Assembly (NCBI GenBank): GCA_013214705.1 | Contig: JABSRZ010000003.1 | Location: forward strand, 248,001-312,000 | Origin: Hyphomicrobiales bacterium | Lineage (GTDB): Bacteria; Pseudomonadota; Alphaproteobacteria; Rhizobiales; OSC116 | Length of the DNA: 64,000 nt | Direction of reading: 5' to 3' | Shown here: positions 53,094 through 62,474 of the stretch, one piece after another | Layout: every line of letters starts with the position of its first letter | How positions within the stretch are numbered: the first letter of the stretch is position 1 | Translations under genes and position numbers: made by a program | Notes under the pieces: generated by a model | The model's database searches: none | Told to the model about the DNA's origin: nothing | What the model saw: only the letters and a program-made list of their open reading frames with translations

Positions 53094-53627
53094 TCACTCA
53101 AAGTCTTCTCTGGAGAAAACATAATCTAATGTCAGACCTTCGGCGGCTAATCGGTCGATGCCGGCTTTATCGCGCAGCAATACGCAAATGACATGTTCGA
53201 CAATCGCGCCCGCTTCGCGCAGCATTTTTGTGCTTTCGATAATCTGCCCGCCTGTGGTGACCACATCTTCGATGATGACTAATTTTTTGCCCTTGAAATC
53301 TAGCCCTTCGGCAAATTGGCAAGTGCCATATTGTTTGGCTTTTTTGCGCACAAATAACGAAGGCATGCCATTTTGAATGCCAATGGCAGTGGCAAGCGGA
53401 ACGCCGCCAAGTTCTAAGCCAGCTAAGGCGAAGAATTCATCATCTATGGCTTCTATCTTTTCGGCCATGAGGGTGGCGATGGGCACTAGCAGATGCGGTT
53501 GGGATTCGAAACGATATTTATCAAAATAATCGGATGATATTTGGCCTGAACGCAATTTAAATTCGCCAGTTAGCCAGCAGGTTTCGCCGCATTGTTTTGC
53601 CAGTTGTTGTTTGTCAATCGCGGTCAT
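53094..53627 (-). CDS. pyrE: Orotate phosphoribosyltransferase PyrE
   Basis: PyrE makes orotidine 5'-phosphate from orotate and PRPP. It has F-x-L-R-S-G-Q-I-S-x-x-Y-F-D, the catalytic lysine region F-V-R-K-K-A-K-Q-Y-G, and the PRPP motif V-I-I-E-D-V-V-T-T-G-G-Q. The ATG at 53627 is preceded by AAAGGA and lies three bases beyond the pyrC stop, so they are coupled; the frame starting at 53648 lacks a site. Confidence 0.94.
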   Translation of the reverse strand: MTAIDKQQLAKQCGETCWLTGEFKLRSGQISSDYFDKYRFESQPHLLVPIATLMAEKIEAIDDEFFALAGLELGGVPLATAIGIQNGMPSLFVRKKAKQYGTCQFAEGLDFKGKKLVIIEDVVTTGGQIIESTKMLREAGAIVEHVICVLLRDKAGIDRLAAEGLTLDYVFSREDFE

Positions 53628-53629
53628 CT

Positions 53630-54679
53630 TCATTCCTTTATACGCCAAAATAGCGGGGTTAAGGGGTCAAAAACGGTTAGTGCGCCGTCTAACTGTTTAT
53701 ATTCTGCCGCTAGATTTAGGGCTTTGTCGGTTTTTACCAAGGTAATTTCGGCCTCATTAACCGGCAAGCCATAATATGTTGGCCCGTTTATGGATAAAAA
53801 ACCCTCAAGCTTATTAAGTGCATTTTGCTGCTCGAACAATGTGGCGCAGCAGATGATGGCGTTGGGGGCATTAAACACGCCAGCACAACCACAGGCTTGC
53901 AGTTTGGCTTCATCGCTATGCGGTGCGGAATCTGTACCTAAGAAAAAGCGTTTGTCGCCACTTACTGCGGCTACTACTAGCGCCAAACGATGGGACTCGC
54001 GTTTGACAATGGGCAAACAATAATAATGTGGTTTGATGCCACCAACCAACATCGCGTTGCGGTTTATCATTAAATGATGTGGGGTGATGGTTGCGGCTAA
54101 ATTGGCATCTTTGGAGCGGATATAATCGGCCGCGTCTTTGGTGGTGATATGCTCCATAACCACTTTTAACGCGGGGAATTTTTGCACGATTGGTTCGAGC
54201 ACTTTATCGATAAAAACCGCTTCTCTATCGAAAATATCTATATCGGCATCGACCACTTCACCATGCACCAATAGGGGCATGCCAATTTGCGCCATGCGCT
54301 CAAATACATGGTGCACTTTGCCAAAATCTTTGACGCCGCTTTCGCTATTTGTGGTTGCGCCCGCGGGGTATAATTTTACCGCTTGTATTGCGCCCGATTT
54401 ATAGCCTTGTTCGAGGTCATCTGGTTGGGTATCTTCGGTTAAATAAACCACCATTAACGGGGTGAAATTATGCCCATTTGGCAGGGCGGATAAAATGCGT
54501 TGTTTATAGGCCATCGCCTCTGCGGTTGTGCACACTGGCGGCACTAAGTTTGGCATGATAATGGCGCGGGCGAAATCTTTAGACGTATAGGGCAAAACCC
54601 GTTTTAGCATGTCGCCATCACGCAAATGCACGTGCCAATCATCTGGTTTTTTGAGGGTGATTGAATTTATTTCAGACAT
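53630..54679 (-). CDS. pyrC: Dihydroorotase PyrC
   Basis: PyrC closes the dihydroorotate ring. The 349-residue E. coli-type enzyme has the metal motif D-W-H-V-H-L-R-D-G, the carbamylated lysine region [14 protein letters not shown]-x-D, M-E-H-I-T-T, and D-S-A-P-H with the catalytic aspartate. It leads a pyrC-pyrE-rpiA run on the minus strand and is divergent from nnrS across 337 bases. Confidence 0.95.
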   Translation of the reverse strand: MSEINSITLKKPDDWHVHLRDGDMLKRVLPYTSKDFARAIIMPNLVPPVCTTAEAMAYKQRILSALPNGHNFTPLMVVYLTEDTQPDDLEQGYKSGAIQAVKLYPAGATTNSESGVKDFGKVHHVFERMAQIGMPLLVHGEVVDADIDIFDREAVFIDKVLEPIVQKFPALKVVMEHITTKDAADYIRSKDANLAATITPHHLMINRNAMLVGGIKPHYYCLPIVKRESHRLALVVAAVSGDKRFFLGTDSAPHSDEAKLQACGCAGVFNAPNAIICCATLFEQQNALNKLEGFLSINGPTYYGLPVNEAEITLVKTDKALNLAAEYKQLDGALTVFDPLTPLFWRIKE

Positions 54680-55016
54680 AGCGAGCCCCTAGACAAAATA
54701 ATATGCCTTTTAATATAACGTTGTGCGCCAACATGCCATCATTATTTAACATTTGTTAAGCCTTTACTTTAAGTCCCATAACGAAACCAAAATCTTGTTT
54801 GTTATCAATGTATTGGGATTTTTATTTTACAATCTGATTCACATTAAACCAGATTTTCGATTTATATAAACCGCCGTATATTTTGCAAATGATTTGAATC
54901 GCTTAGCTGCGAAAGCTCATTTTTTGATTCGAATAGCTTGCCTGCGTCAAAGTGACAAATTGATTGATTTGATGAAACCGCTAGATTTGTGAGACCACAA
55001 CCATATCGGGGTTCAA
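54680..55016. other. Divergent pyrC / nnrS intergenic region
   Basis: This 337-base gap has no gene. It includes an inverted repeat TTAAC-ATTT-GTTAA near 54746-54761 and a TTGTT-TGTT-ATCAA sequence at 54795-54808 that differs from the FNR/Anr consensus by one base. The latter is more than 200 bases from the nnrS start, so its link to nnrS is uncertain. Confidence 0.4.
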
Positions 55017-56189
55017 ATGGCACATTATAGACCTATTATTTTATCTGACGGTTTCCGACTGTTTTTTTTAAGCGCCGCCATTATCGCGATGGTTAACATG
55101 GCGATATGGATAGGCTACTTTGCCGGATATATCGAATTACACAGCCTGTTTAGCCCGGTAATTTGGCATTTTCATGAAATGATATATGGGTTTATTGGCG
55201 CGGTAATCGCCGGTTTTTTACTTACCGCAGTGCCCAATTGGACCAACCGCCCTGCCCTAAAGGGCAAGAATTTATTGGCATTATGGGCATTATGGGTTTT
55301 TGGCCGCGTGGTGACTTTTTACTCAGAATATACTGGCGTATATTTTGCCCTATTGGCCGACTTGCCATTCATTTTTATCTTAAGCCTTTATGTGTTTTGG
55401 CAAATAAGCCAACAAAATTCGAAACGCAATATGCCGGTTGTATTGGTATTATTGTTTTTGGGCGGCGCCAATACACTTATGTATGTTGAATATATTTTTG
55501 GCTTTTCGTTAAGCCAATATGGCTATCGGTTATCAATTGTTTTGGTAGCCACGCTTATTATGCTTATTGGTGGGCGCATCATACCTAATTTTACCCGCAA
55601 TTCGCTCCGCAATATGATGGGCAATGAACCGCAACAAAACCTACCTATATTGATGAATAAATTTGATATTTCGTGCATAATCATCAGTTTAATTGGGCTG
55701 CTATTATGGGTGGTTTTGCCGGATGAAAAACTGGTAGGAATGTTGTTAATGCTGGTGGGATTTTTGCATTTAATACGCCTTAGCCGCTGGCGGTTTCTTG
55801 CCATTTATAAAATTCCGATGTTATGCATATTGCATGTGGCCTATATGTGGTTGGCAGTTGGTTTCTTTTTGCTGGGGCTGTTTATTTATATGGACAGTGG
55901 CTATTACGCCGTGGCCATACATGTTATTACGGTTGGGGCATTTACCAACATGATATTGGGCGTGATGACCCGCGCTAGCCTTGGCCATACGGGGCGAGTT
56001 TTAACCGCCGCTAAAACCACAATATTGCTTTATATCGCCATTAACATTGCGGTTATTGCCCGGATGTTAGCCCCGTTTAGTGCCGACTTTGAACGGGAGT
56101 TATTATATCTGTCATCGGCTGGCTGGTTTGGGGCTTTTGGCTTGTTTATAATTGAATACACAGCTTATTTTTTCACAGCGCGTAAATAA
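55017..56189 (+). CDS. nnrS: NnrS family membrane protein
   Basis: NnrS proteins are heme- and copper-containing membrane proteins that protect against nitric oxide stress. The 390-residue product has about twelve membrane helices and the family signature W-H-F-H-E-M-I-Y-G-F-I-G-A-V-I-A-G-F (W50 region), with further conserved G-R-I-I-P-N-F-T-R and H-V-I-T-V-G-A-F-T-N-M-I-L-G-V. CGGGG precedes the ATG. It stands alone here, not beside a denitrification operon, as is common. Confidence 0.92.
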   Translation: MAHYRPIILSDGFRLFFLSAAIIAMVNMAIWIGYFAGYIELHSLFSPVIWHFHEMIYGFIGAVIAGFLLTAVPNWTNRPALKGKNLLALWALWVFGRVVTFYSEYTGVYFALLADLPFIFILSLYVFWQISQQNSKRNMPVVLVLLFLGGANTLMYVEYIFGFSLSQYGYRLSIVLVATLIMLIGGRIIPNFTRNSLRNMMGNEPQQNLPILMNKFDISCIIISLIGLLLWVVLPDEKLVGMLLMLVGFLHLIRLSRWRFLAIYKIPMLCILHVAYMWLAVGFFLLGLFIYMDSGYYAVAIHVITVGAFTNMILGVMTRASLGHTGRVLTAAKTTILLYIAINIAVIARMLAPFSADFERELLYLSSAGWFGAFGLFIIEYTAYFFTARK

Positions 56190-56257
56190 TATTAAATAGT
56201 GAAAGACGAGCGTTGGGTTTTGTGGCAATATATCCAAAAATATAGATGAGGTATGTA

Positions 56258-56908
56258 ATGACTGTAGTTGCCCACGAAATTGAAGGTGTTAACGTAATTG
56301 ATCATCCGCTGATCAAACACAAACTTACCATAATGCGGAAAAAAGACACACCATCGGTGGTGTTTAGGGCATTGATTAAAGAAATTAGCTTGTTATTGGG
56401 CTATGAAGTGACCCGGCATTTGCCAACCGAAATGATTGACATTGAAACCCCGGTTACCACAACTTCGGCACCAAAATTATCCGGCCGGAAATTATGCATA
56501 TTTTCGATATTGCGGGCGGGCGAAGGCCTGGCACAAGGTCTGCACGATTTAATACCATCTGCCCGCGTGGGGCATATCGGCTTATACCGTGACCATGACA
56601 GCTTAGAAGCCGTAGAATATTATTTTAAAGCCCCGAACCATTTGGATGAACGTTTTTGCTTGGTGGTAGACCCAATGTTGGCGACTGGAAACTCGGCTAT
56701 TGCGGCGCTTAACCAAATTAAAAAGCGCGATGCCAAAGACATTGTATTTTTATGCCTGCTTGCAGCACCAGAGGGCTTAAGAGCTTTGCGCAAAGCCCAC
56801 CCTGATGTGAAAATATTTACCGCTGCAGTGGATGAAAAACTAAATGAAATAGGCTATATTGTGCCGGGGCTAGGCGACGCTGGTGATAGAATATTTGGCA
56901 CGAAATAA
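56258..56908 (+). CDS. upp: Uracil phosphoribosyltransferase Upp
   Basis: Upp converts uracil and PRPP to UMP in salvage. It has the R-x-K-D-T early motif, [13 protein letters not shown], and the PRPP motif [11 protein letters not shown] followed by the uracil-binding G-L-G-D-A-G-D-R at the end. I start it at the ATG at 56258, with GAGG upstream; an ATG four codons earlier would overlap that site. A strong terminator follows. Confidence 0.94.
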   Translation: MTVVAHEIEGVNVIDHPLIKHKLTIMRKKDTPSVVFRALIKEISLLLGYEVTRHLPTEMIDIETPVTTTSAPKLSGRKLCIFSILRAGEGLAQGLHDLIPSARVGHIGLYRDHDSLEAVEYYFKAPNHLDERFCLVVDPMLATGNSAIAALNQIKKRDAKDIVFLCLLAAPEGLRALRKAHPDVKIFTAAVDEKLNEIGYIVPGLGDAGDRIFGTK

Positions 56909-56933
56909 GCCAACTTAAATTTAACAAATTCCG

Positions 56934-56962
56934 ACCATTCATCAAACTGTTTGATGGGTGGT
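56934..56962 (+). terminator. Intrinsic terminator downstream of upp
   Basis: ACCATTCATCAAA pairs with TTTGATGGGTGGT (13 bp with two G-U pairs) around CTG and is followed by TTTTTTT up to 56969. Confidence 0.92.
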
Positions 56963-57025
56963 TTTTTTTGATTTACAATTTTGATTTATTTGGCTAGTTT
57001 CCCGATATATTTTTAAGGAAATTTT

Positions 57026-57910
57026 ATGCCAAACAATCCGAGTTATAAGCTGGGTCTTATATACGCCACTTCAGCGTTTTTTTTATGGGGTGTGGCGGTG
57101 TTGTTTTTTAAACAAATCTCGCATGTGCCACCATTTGAAGTCATTGCCCATCGGAGCATTTGGTCGCTGGTATTGCTGGCGGTTATCATCACCTTCAGCA
57201 AAAAATGGCCGGTGATATTTGAAACCCTAAAAAGCCGAAAATTAATGCTGACTTTGGCGCTATCTTCGGTTTTGATTTTATTCAATTGGTCGGTATTCAT
57301 TTGGGCGATTTCAAATGGTTATATTATAGAAAGCTCACTCGGATATTTTATCAACCCGTTATTGAACGTATTAATCGGCGTTTTGGTGTTTAATGAAAAA
57401 CTAACCAAGGCGCAAACCGTCGCCATTGGTTTGGCGGCATTGGCGATTGTCATCCGCTTGGTATTGGCAGGCACATTTCCATGGATTGCGCTGTCAATTG
57501 CCACTAGTTTTGCCATATATGGTTACATACGCAAAACCGTAGCTGTGGGTGCGGCCGAGGGTCTATTTTTAGAATTGTTGATATTATTATTGCCAATGAT
57601 TGGATTTTTATATTATCTGCATATAAATTACGGTTTGAGCTTTTTTACCATTGATATGAGAACCGATATATTGCTGGTAGCGGCTGGCGCGGTGACGGCT
57701 GTGCCTTTGTTATTATTTTCGGCTGGTGCACGCATTATCCGCATGACCACACTTGGCCTGTTGCAATATATTGGGCCTAGTTTGCAATTTGCCATTGGCT
57801 TATATTATGGTGAGGCCTTTACGCCAATAGATGCCATTGTATTTGGCTTGATTTGGACCGGGTTGATTATTTATAGCACTAGTAGTTTTAGGCAAGCCAG
57901 ATTGGCATAA
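57026..57910 (+). CDS. rarD: RarD-type EamA transporter
   Basis: The 294-residue protein has ten hydrophobic helices in two EamA repeats and the RarD features G-x-x-x-A-x-S-A-F-F-L-W-G, P-P-F-E-V-I-A-H-R-S-I-W-S and G-Y-F-I-N-P-L-L-N-V-L-I-G. RarD proteins were linked to chloramphenicol sensitivity; the transported compound is unknown. AAGGAAATTTT precedes the ATG. Its 3' end is close to a tandem array. Confidence 0.88.
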   Translation: MPNNPSYKLGLIYATSAFFLWGVAVLFFKQISHVPPFEVIAHRSIWSLVLLAVIITFSKKWPVIFETLKSRKLMLTLALSSVLILFNWSVFIWAISNGYIIESSLGYFINPLLNVLIGVLVFNEKLTKAQTVAIGLAALAIVIRLVLAGTFPWIALSIATSFAIYGYIRKTVAVGAAEGLFLELLILLLPMIGFLYYLHINYGLSFFTIDMRTDILLVAAGAVTAVPLLLFSAGARIIRMTTLGLLQYIGPSLQFAIGLYYGEAFTPIDAIVFGLIWTGLIIYSTSSFRQARLA

Positions 57911-57927
57911 CATCATCGGCTTGCGTG

Positions 57928-58124
57928 AAAATACGTTAAGCCAGTAGTAGCGGGATGATTTTGTCTACTTTATCGGTTACCAAAAACTCAACTTCCATGG
58001 CATTTTTCGTTCGCCTGTGGCTCGCTGGTAACACTGCGTGCGCTTGCATCCGCAAGCTTGCCACGCCTAACGGCAACGCGCAGTCGCGCTGCTCACAAAT
58101 ATTTGTGAGCCAAGGCATTCAGTA
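57928..58124. repeat. Tandem 197-base unit, copy 1 (LOG tail plus 125-base element)
   Basis: Copy 1 has a 72-base segment (57928-57999) matching the last 20 codons and stop of the LOG gene at 58330, then a 125-base element (58000-58124). It differs from copy 2 at five bases in the 72-base part and one in the element. A 20-base palindrome lies at 58091-58110. Confidence 0.95.
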
Positions 58125-58321
58125 AAAATACGTTAAGCCAGTAGTAGCGGAATGATTTCGTCTACTTTATCGGTCACCAAAAACTCGACCTCCATGGCAT
58201 TTTTCGTTCGCCTGTGGCTCGCTGGTAACACTGCGTGCGCTTGCATCCGCAAGCTTGCCACGCCTAACGGCAACGCGCAGTCGCACTGCTCACAAATATT
58301 TGTGAGCCAAGGCATTCAGTA
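58125..58321. repeat. Tandem 197-base unit, copy 2
   Basis: Copy 2 repeats the pattern at exactly 197 bases from copy 1; its 72-base gene-tail part (58125-58196) is identical to the true LOG 3' end and its element spans 58197-58321. The palindrome recurs at 58288-58307. Confidence 0.95.
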
Positions 58322-58393
58322 AAAATACGTTAAGCCAGTAGTAGCGGAATGATTTCGTCTACTTTATCGGTCACCAAAAACTCGACCTCCATG
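58322..58393. repeat. Third occurrence of the 72-base tail (native LOG 3' end)
   Basis: These 72 bases are the native 3' end of the LOG gene, and similarity to the copies stops at 58393 within codon 165. The array therefore is tail-element-tail-element-tail. Confidence 0.95.
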
Positions 58394-58887
58394 CCTTGAC
58401 GAATAAAAGTTTCATCTTGCATCTGTTTTATAAGGCCAATTAACGGGTCCCAAAAGCCATTAATATTGGCTATGAGAACTTTTTTCTTATGTCTGCCCAA
58501 TTGCTTCCACGTCATCATTTCGACAAGTTCTTCGAGCGTGCCGATTCCGCCGGGCAGCGCGATGAAGGCATCTGACTTTTCGAAAAATAGCATTTTTCGC
58601 TCGTGCATATTATTGGTGATGATAAGCTCTGAACAATCTTTTAACATAACCTCGCGGGTTTGCAGAAATTTAGGAATAATGCCAGTAACATGCCCGCCAT
58701 GAGACAATGCCGAACTGGCCGCTGCGCCCATTAAGCCGGTGCTGCCGCCGCCATAAATCAAACCTATTTTATGTTGTGCAATTTGCGCGCCAATATCTAT
58801 GGCGGCTTGTTTATAAATGGGGGTGACGCCATCGCCAGAGCCGCAATAGATGCAAATGTTGCGTATTAAATTGTTATCTGTTGTCAT
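58330..58887 (-). CDS. LOG family nucleotide phosphoribohydrolase
   Basis: LOG-family proteins split nucleoside 5'-monophosphates of cytokinin type, or other purine nucleotides, to base plus ribose 5-phosphate. The Rossmann-like 185-residue protein has the diagnostic P-G-G-I-G-T-L-E-E at 112-120, an M-H-E-R-K motif near 94-98, and the early phosphate loop G-G-G-S-T-G-L-M. Bacterial members are widespread housekeeping proteins. The last 20 codons are duplicated twice downstream. Confidence 0.93.
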   Translation of the reverse strand: MTTDNNLIRNICIYCGSGDGVTPIYKQAAIDIGAQIAQHKIGLIYGGGSTGLMGAAASSALSHGGHVTGIIPKFLQTREVMLKDCSELIITNNMHERKMLFFEKSDAFIALPGGIGTLEELVEMMTWKQLGRHKKKVLIANINGFWDPLIGLIKQMQDETFIRQGMEVEFLVTDKVDEIIPLLLA

Positions 58888-59101
58888 GTGGTTTGATAAT
58901 TATCCTGAATTTTGGGCTAATTTATGCCCATTTAAGGCCAATATTGAGCGAATATCATACATAAACACCAGATAAATTAATAATGTAGCATAAAAATGGG
59001 TGATTTTGGCCGCCAGTTGGGCTAACTTGATTTAAATTATAGCCATGATGGTATGAATTGATTAATTATTGTCCATCTTTTGAAATTAAATTGAGTATCG
59101 C

Positions 59102-60814
59102 ATGAAAAAGTATATTTGGGGCGCTGTTGCAGCGGCTGTTGTAATTGTTGTGGTTTTGTTGAAATCTGATGCGGCATGTAGTTATTTCCCTAACCAAATA
59201 GGCTGGATAAACGAGTGTAAAACTGTGAATTCTCTTACCCCTGTTGCCAGTGATGAGACCAATAAACCGCTTGAAGTCACTCCCATCACCATCGAACCGG
59301 TTACTGAACAACCCGTTACAACGACAGACCAACCAATTATTGTCGATGAAGAACCGGTTTTAGGTGATGAAAATACAGCTGCGGACACAGTGGAAACGCC
59401 TGCAGTGGTGGCTAATGAAGCACCAGCCAATGACGCACCAGCCAATGACACGCCAACCAATGTCGAGCCAACAGATGAAAATTCAACCAGTGAAGACGTA
59501 ATTAAGCCAACATTTGACCTTGCGCGAGTTGAAGCCGATGGATCGGCGGTTGTGGCCGGCCGGGCGATACCCAATGCGACCATAATATTGAAAAATTCGG
59601 GCGAGATAATTGCCGAAACCACTACCAATGACAGAGGCGAATGGGTGGCCATTGTGGATGTGCCGGTGGAGGACAATGTGATTGTGCTAACTCTGGATAG
59701 CATTGCAAAAGACGGCGTGGTGACAACGTCTGACGAAGAAATAAAAATTGCCATGCGCAAAATTACGCCTGTGGAGACCAGCATTACCGAAACCCCCGTT
59801 ATTACGGCTGCAGAAGAGACTGTTGTTGTGGAAACGCCGGTTGTAGAAACTGAAATTGTAGAAACGCCAGTTGCGGAAACTGATGTGGCGCGGACTGAGA
59901 CAGTTGAAACGCCGGTTGTTGAGGATACGCAAACTGACCAAGCTAAAACTGAAATTAAAATTGCGGCTGTAAACACCAAAACAACATCAACAATTGTGAC
60001 CGAAGAAACACCTAATGCTGAAACAACGGTTGCTGAAACAGCTATTGCTGAAGCTATTGTTGCCGAAGCCAAAACGGATGAGCCAAAAACCGAAATAGTT
60101 GTGGCGGCGGTTGAAGCCAAAACAGAAGACGTTGTGACCGAAGAAAAAGCAGTTGAACCTACGCCGGAAGTGGACAATACCCCCTTGGTGGTGCTTACCA
60201 AAAAAGGTGAAGCGACCAAAGTATTGCAAGGCGCGGGTGTTGGCTCTGAAGGCAATGAAATGACCTTTAACAGCCTAGATTATAATGAAAAAGGCGAAGT
60301 TATATTCTCTGGTGATGCCAAGCCGAATGAATTTGTGCGAGTTTACATTAATAACCAATTTGTTGGCCAAACAAAATCTAACAGCAATGGTAGATGGTCG
60401 CTAGATGTCGGCTATGTGATGAAATCTGGTAAAAATGACATGCGTTTTGACCAAGTTGATGCCGCCGGCGTGGTTATATCTCGCCGGGTGACATCTATTA
60501 CCATGCCAAAATTGGAGCAGAAAACACCGCAAAACTCAGCCGTGGCCGACAACACGCCAAAAGACGCCACTCAAACTGACGAAACTCAAATAGCGATGGT
60601 AGAAAAACCCAGAAACACCCGGGCAATCATTGTGTGGGGTGACAGTTTGTGGAATATATCGCAAAAAGTATATGGTGACGGCGAGTTATATATCGCTATT
60701 TTTGAAGCCAATAAACGCCAAATTAGACACCCAGACCTTATATTCCCCGGGCAAGTGTTTATGCTACCTGATGACGCAGAAATTGAAGTTATTATGGCGC
60801 CTTTAAGAGACTAA
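59102..60814 (+). CDS. LysM and Ig-like domain envelope protein
   Basis: The 570-residue protein has a membrane anchor (residues 3-21), a Thr/Pro/Glu-rich linker, a bacterial Ig-like domain (about 138-218), a long acidic T-V-E-T-P-V-type low-complexity segment (about 221-365), a second Ig-like domain (about 385-468, V-x-V-Y-I-N-N-Q-F-V-G-Q-T) and a C-terminal LysM (about 509-556, W-G-D-S-L-W-N-I-S-Q-K-V-Y-G-D-G). It probably sits in the periplasm and binds peptidoglycan. Such LysM proteins are common in alphaproteobacteria; precise role unknown. Upstream of psd-pssA but separated by 82 bases. Confidence 0.85.
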   Translation: MKKYIWGAVAAAVVIVVVLLKSDAACSYFPNQIGWINECKTVNSLTPVASDETNKPLEVTPITIEPVTEQPVTTTDQPIIVDEEPVLGDENTAADTVETPAVVANEAPANDAPANDTPTNVEPTDENSTSEDVIKPTFDLARVEADGSAVVAGRAIPNATIILKNSGEIIAETTTNDRGEWVAIVDVPVEDNVIVLTLDSIAKDGVVTTSDEEIKIAMRKITPVETSITETPVITAAEETVVVETPVVETEIVETPVAETDVARTETVETPVVEDTQTDQAKTEIKIAAVNTKTTSTIVTEETPNAETTVAETAIAEAIVAEAKTDEPKTEIVVAAVEAKTEDVVTEEKAVEPTPEVDNTPLVVLTKKGEATKVLQGAGVGSEGNEMTFNSLDYNEKGEVIFSGDAKPNEFVRVYINNQFVGQTKSNSNGRWSLDVGYVMKSGKNDMRFDQVDAAGVVISRRVTSITMPKLEQKTPQNSAVADNTPKDATQTDETQIAMVEKPRNTRAIIVWGDSLWNISQKVYGDGELYIAIFEANKRQIRHPDLIFPGQVFMLPDDAEIEVIMAPLRD

Positions 60815-60896
60815 TTAACACACCACGACTTTAAATATTGATAATTGCCATTATATATATTAGGTAAAACACCATAATATTTATCAGGAAACCGAC

Positions 60897-61595
60897 ATGT
60901 TCGACTCAATAAAATCTGTTTTAGTGCCAATCCACCGTGAAGGGCATAAATTTGTGGCTATATTTGCCGCTGTCACTTTGATATTATTTCTATTTATCGC
61001 CGAGCCATTGGGCTGGATAGGGGTAGTTTTAACGCTGTGGTGTGCCTATTTCTTTAGAGACCCAGAACGGGTTGTGCCAACCGATGAAAACCTGATTGTT
61101 AGCCCTGCCGATGGCGTTGTGAACCTAATTAAAGTGGTTGTGCCGCCCAAAGAACTCGACCTTGGTGATGAAGAAATGTTACGCGTCACGGTGTTTATGA
61201 ACGTATTTAACGTGCATGTTAACCGCATGCCAATGAGTGGCCAAGTGTTGCACACAACCTATGTGCCGGGCAAATTTTTAAGTGCCGATTTAGACAAAGC
61301 CAGCGAAGAAAATGAACGCCAAGCCATTAAAATTGAAAATAAAGATGGCCTGCAAATAGGCATTGTGCAAATTGCCGGTTTGGTGGCACGCCGTATATTG
61401 TGCGAAGCGCGCGAAGGCGACATTTATGAAAAGGGTCATCGGTTTGGCCTGATTAGATTTGGCAGTCGGTTGGATATTTATGTGCCAACAAAATACAAAG
61501 CAAAAGTTGCACTTGGCCAATTAGCGATAGCTGGTGAAACCATTTTGTTTGACCTTGATGGTGAGCAAAATGACCTTGAAAGCCAGCTCATCTAA
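60897..61595 (+). CDS. psd: Phosphatidylserine decarboxylase Psd
   Basis: Psd makes phosphatidylethanolamine. The 232-residue short-type enzyme has the S-P-A-D-G-V motif, [10 protein letters not shown] and the self-cleavage site R-F-G-S-R-L-D, where the serine becomes the pyruvoyl cofactor. N-terminal hydrophobic helices anchor it in the inner membrane. It is followed after 18 bases by pssA, the previous enzyme of the path. Confidence 0.95.
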   Translation: MFDSIKSVLVPIHREGHKFVAIFAAVTLILFLFIAEPLGWIGVVLTLWCAYFFRDPERVVPTDENLIVSPADGVVNLIKVVVPPKELDLGDEEMLRVTVFMNVFNVHVNRMPMSGQVLHTTYVPGKFLSADLDKASEENERQAIKIENKDGLQIGIVQIAGLVARRILCEAREGDIYEKGHRFGLIRFGSRLDIYVPTKYKAKVALGQLAIAGETILFDLDGEQNDLESQLI

Positions 61596-61613
61596 CCTTA
61601 AAGGCATCCCTTG

Positions 61614-62468
61614 ATGAGCAAAAAACTGTCGCATGACGACAAAGACTCGCCTGAAAAACGCGCGATGTTTAAAAAACTGAGGACGGTTTCAGTGCGTAAG
61701 CTGATACCCAACCTTATCACTATTGCGTCTATTTGCGCGGGCTTAACTGGCCTGCGTTACGCGTTTGAAAGCAATTTTGAAACCGCGGTGTTTATGGTGT
61801 TGTTGGCGGCATTGCTAGATGGTTTGGATGGCCGCATAGCGCGGCTGATTAAAGGCACATCGCAATTTGGTGCGGAATTAGATAGCTTTGCCGACTCGGG
61901 CAATTTTGGTTTAGTGCCAGCGCTAATGCTATATTTTTATGCGCTTAAAGACCTTGGCACATTAGGGTGGATTATTGTGCTTACCTTTGTTGTGGCCATG
62001 GTTTTGCGCTTGGTGCGGTTCAACATTTCGTTAGACGATGAGAATGCCCCAGCTTGGACAAAAAATTATTTCTATGGGGTGAGCGCGCCGTTTGGTGCGT
62101 TGCTGGTAATGCTGCCTATATATTTGGGCAATATTGGCATCAGCTTTTTCTCTGACATCCCCTATTTATTATGGGCCTATATGTTGCTCATCGCTTTATT
62201 GGTGGTCAGTCGCATTCCTACATTTTCGGGCAAACTTATACAAATTCGGATGCCCCGATCGATTATCCTGCCCTTGGTAATTTTGTTATTTGCCGTGGCG
62301 GCTCTGTTATTTAATTATATATGGTTGGCGCTTATCGCTTCATGTCTGATCTATTTAGGGCTTATACCGGTTAGTTCTTACTATTATTATTTGCGCCTAA
62401 AACAAGATAATATCCCGATTATTGACGATGATGATGTCATCATTATTGACAGTGATGACACCGAATAA
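61614..62468 (+). CDS. pssA: CDP-diacylglycerol-serine O-phosphatidyltransferase PssA
   Basis: PssA makes phosphatidylserine from CDP-diacylglycerol and serine. The CDP-alcohol phosphatidyltransferase motif D-G-L-D-G-R-I-A-R-x-x-x-x-x-x-x-F-G-A-E-L-D-S-F-x-D is present, with several membrane helices and an unusual Asp/Ile-rich tail. I start it at the ATG at 61614, just after a TTG that could extend the frame by one codon. It is in one operon with psd. Confidence 0.95.
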   Translation: MSKKLSHDDKDSPEKRAMFKKLRTVSVRKLIPNLITIASICAGLTGLRYAFESNFETAVFMVLLAALLDGLDGRIARLIKGTSQFGAELDSFADSGNFGLVPALMLYFYALKDLGTLGWIIVLTFVVAMVLRLVRFNISLDDENAPAWTKNYFYGVSAPFGALLVMLPIYLGNIGISFFSDIPYLLWAYMLLIALLVVSRIPTFSGKLIQIRMPRSIILPLVILLFAVAALLFNYIWLALIASCLIYLGLIPVSSYYYYLRLKQDNIPIIDDDDVIIIDSDDTE

Positions 62469-62474
62469 TTGGGT

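Noticed and set aside
58133-58315. Two 60-codon frames in the tandem array (57936-58118 and 58133-58315) as real genes
   Set aside because: They are composed of the 125-base element joined to the copied LOG tail, have no good ribosome site, and are better explained as repeat structure; they are described as a finding instead.
57911-58329. Insertion sequence remnant at the LOG/rarD junction
   Set aside because: No transposase fragment, and no target-site duplication could be identified; the exact 197-base period fits tandem duplication better.
59182-60255. A 357-codon minus-strand frame opposite the LysM gene
   Set aside because: Its Ser/Thr/Val repeats mirror the low-complexity acidic linker on the plus strand, and the plus-strand frame has signal anchor, Ig-like and LysM features.
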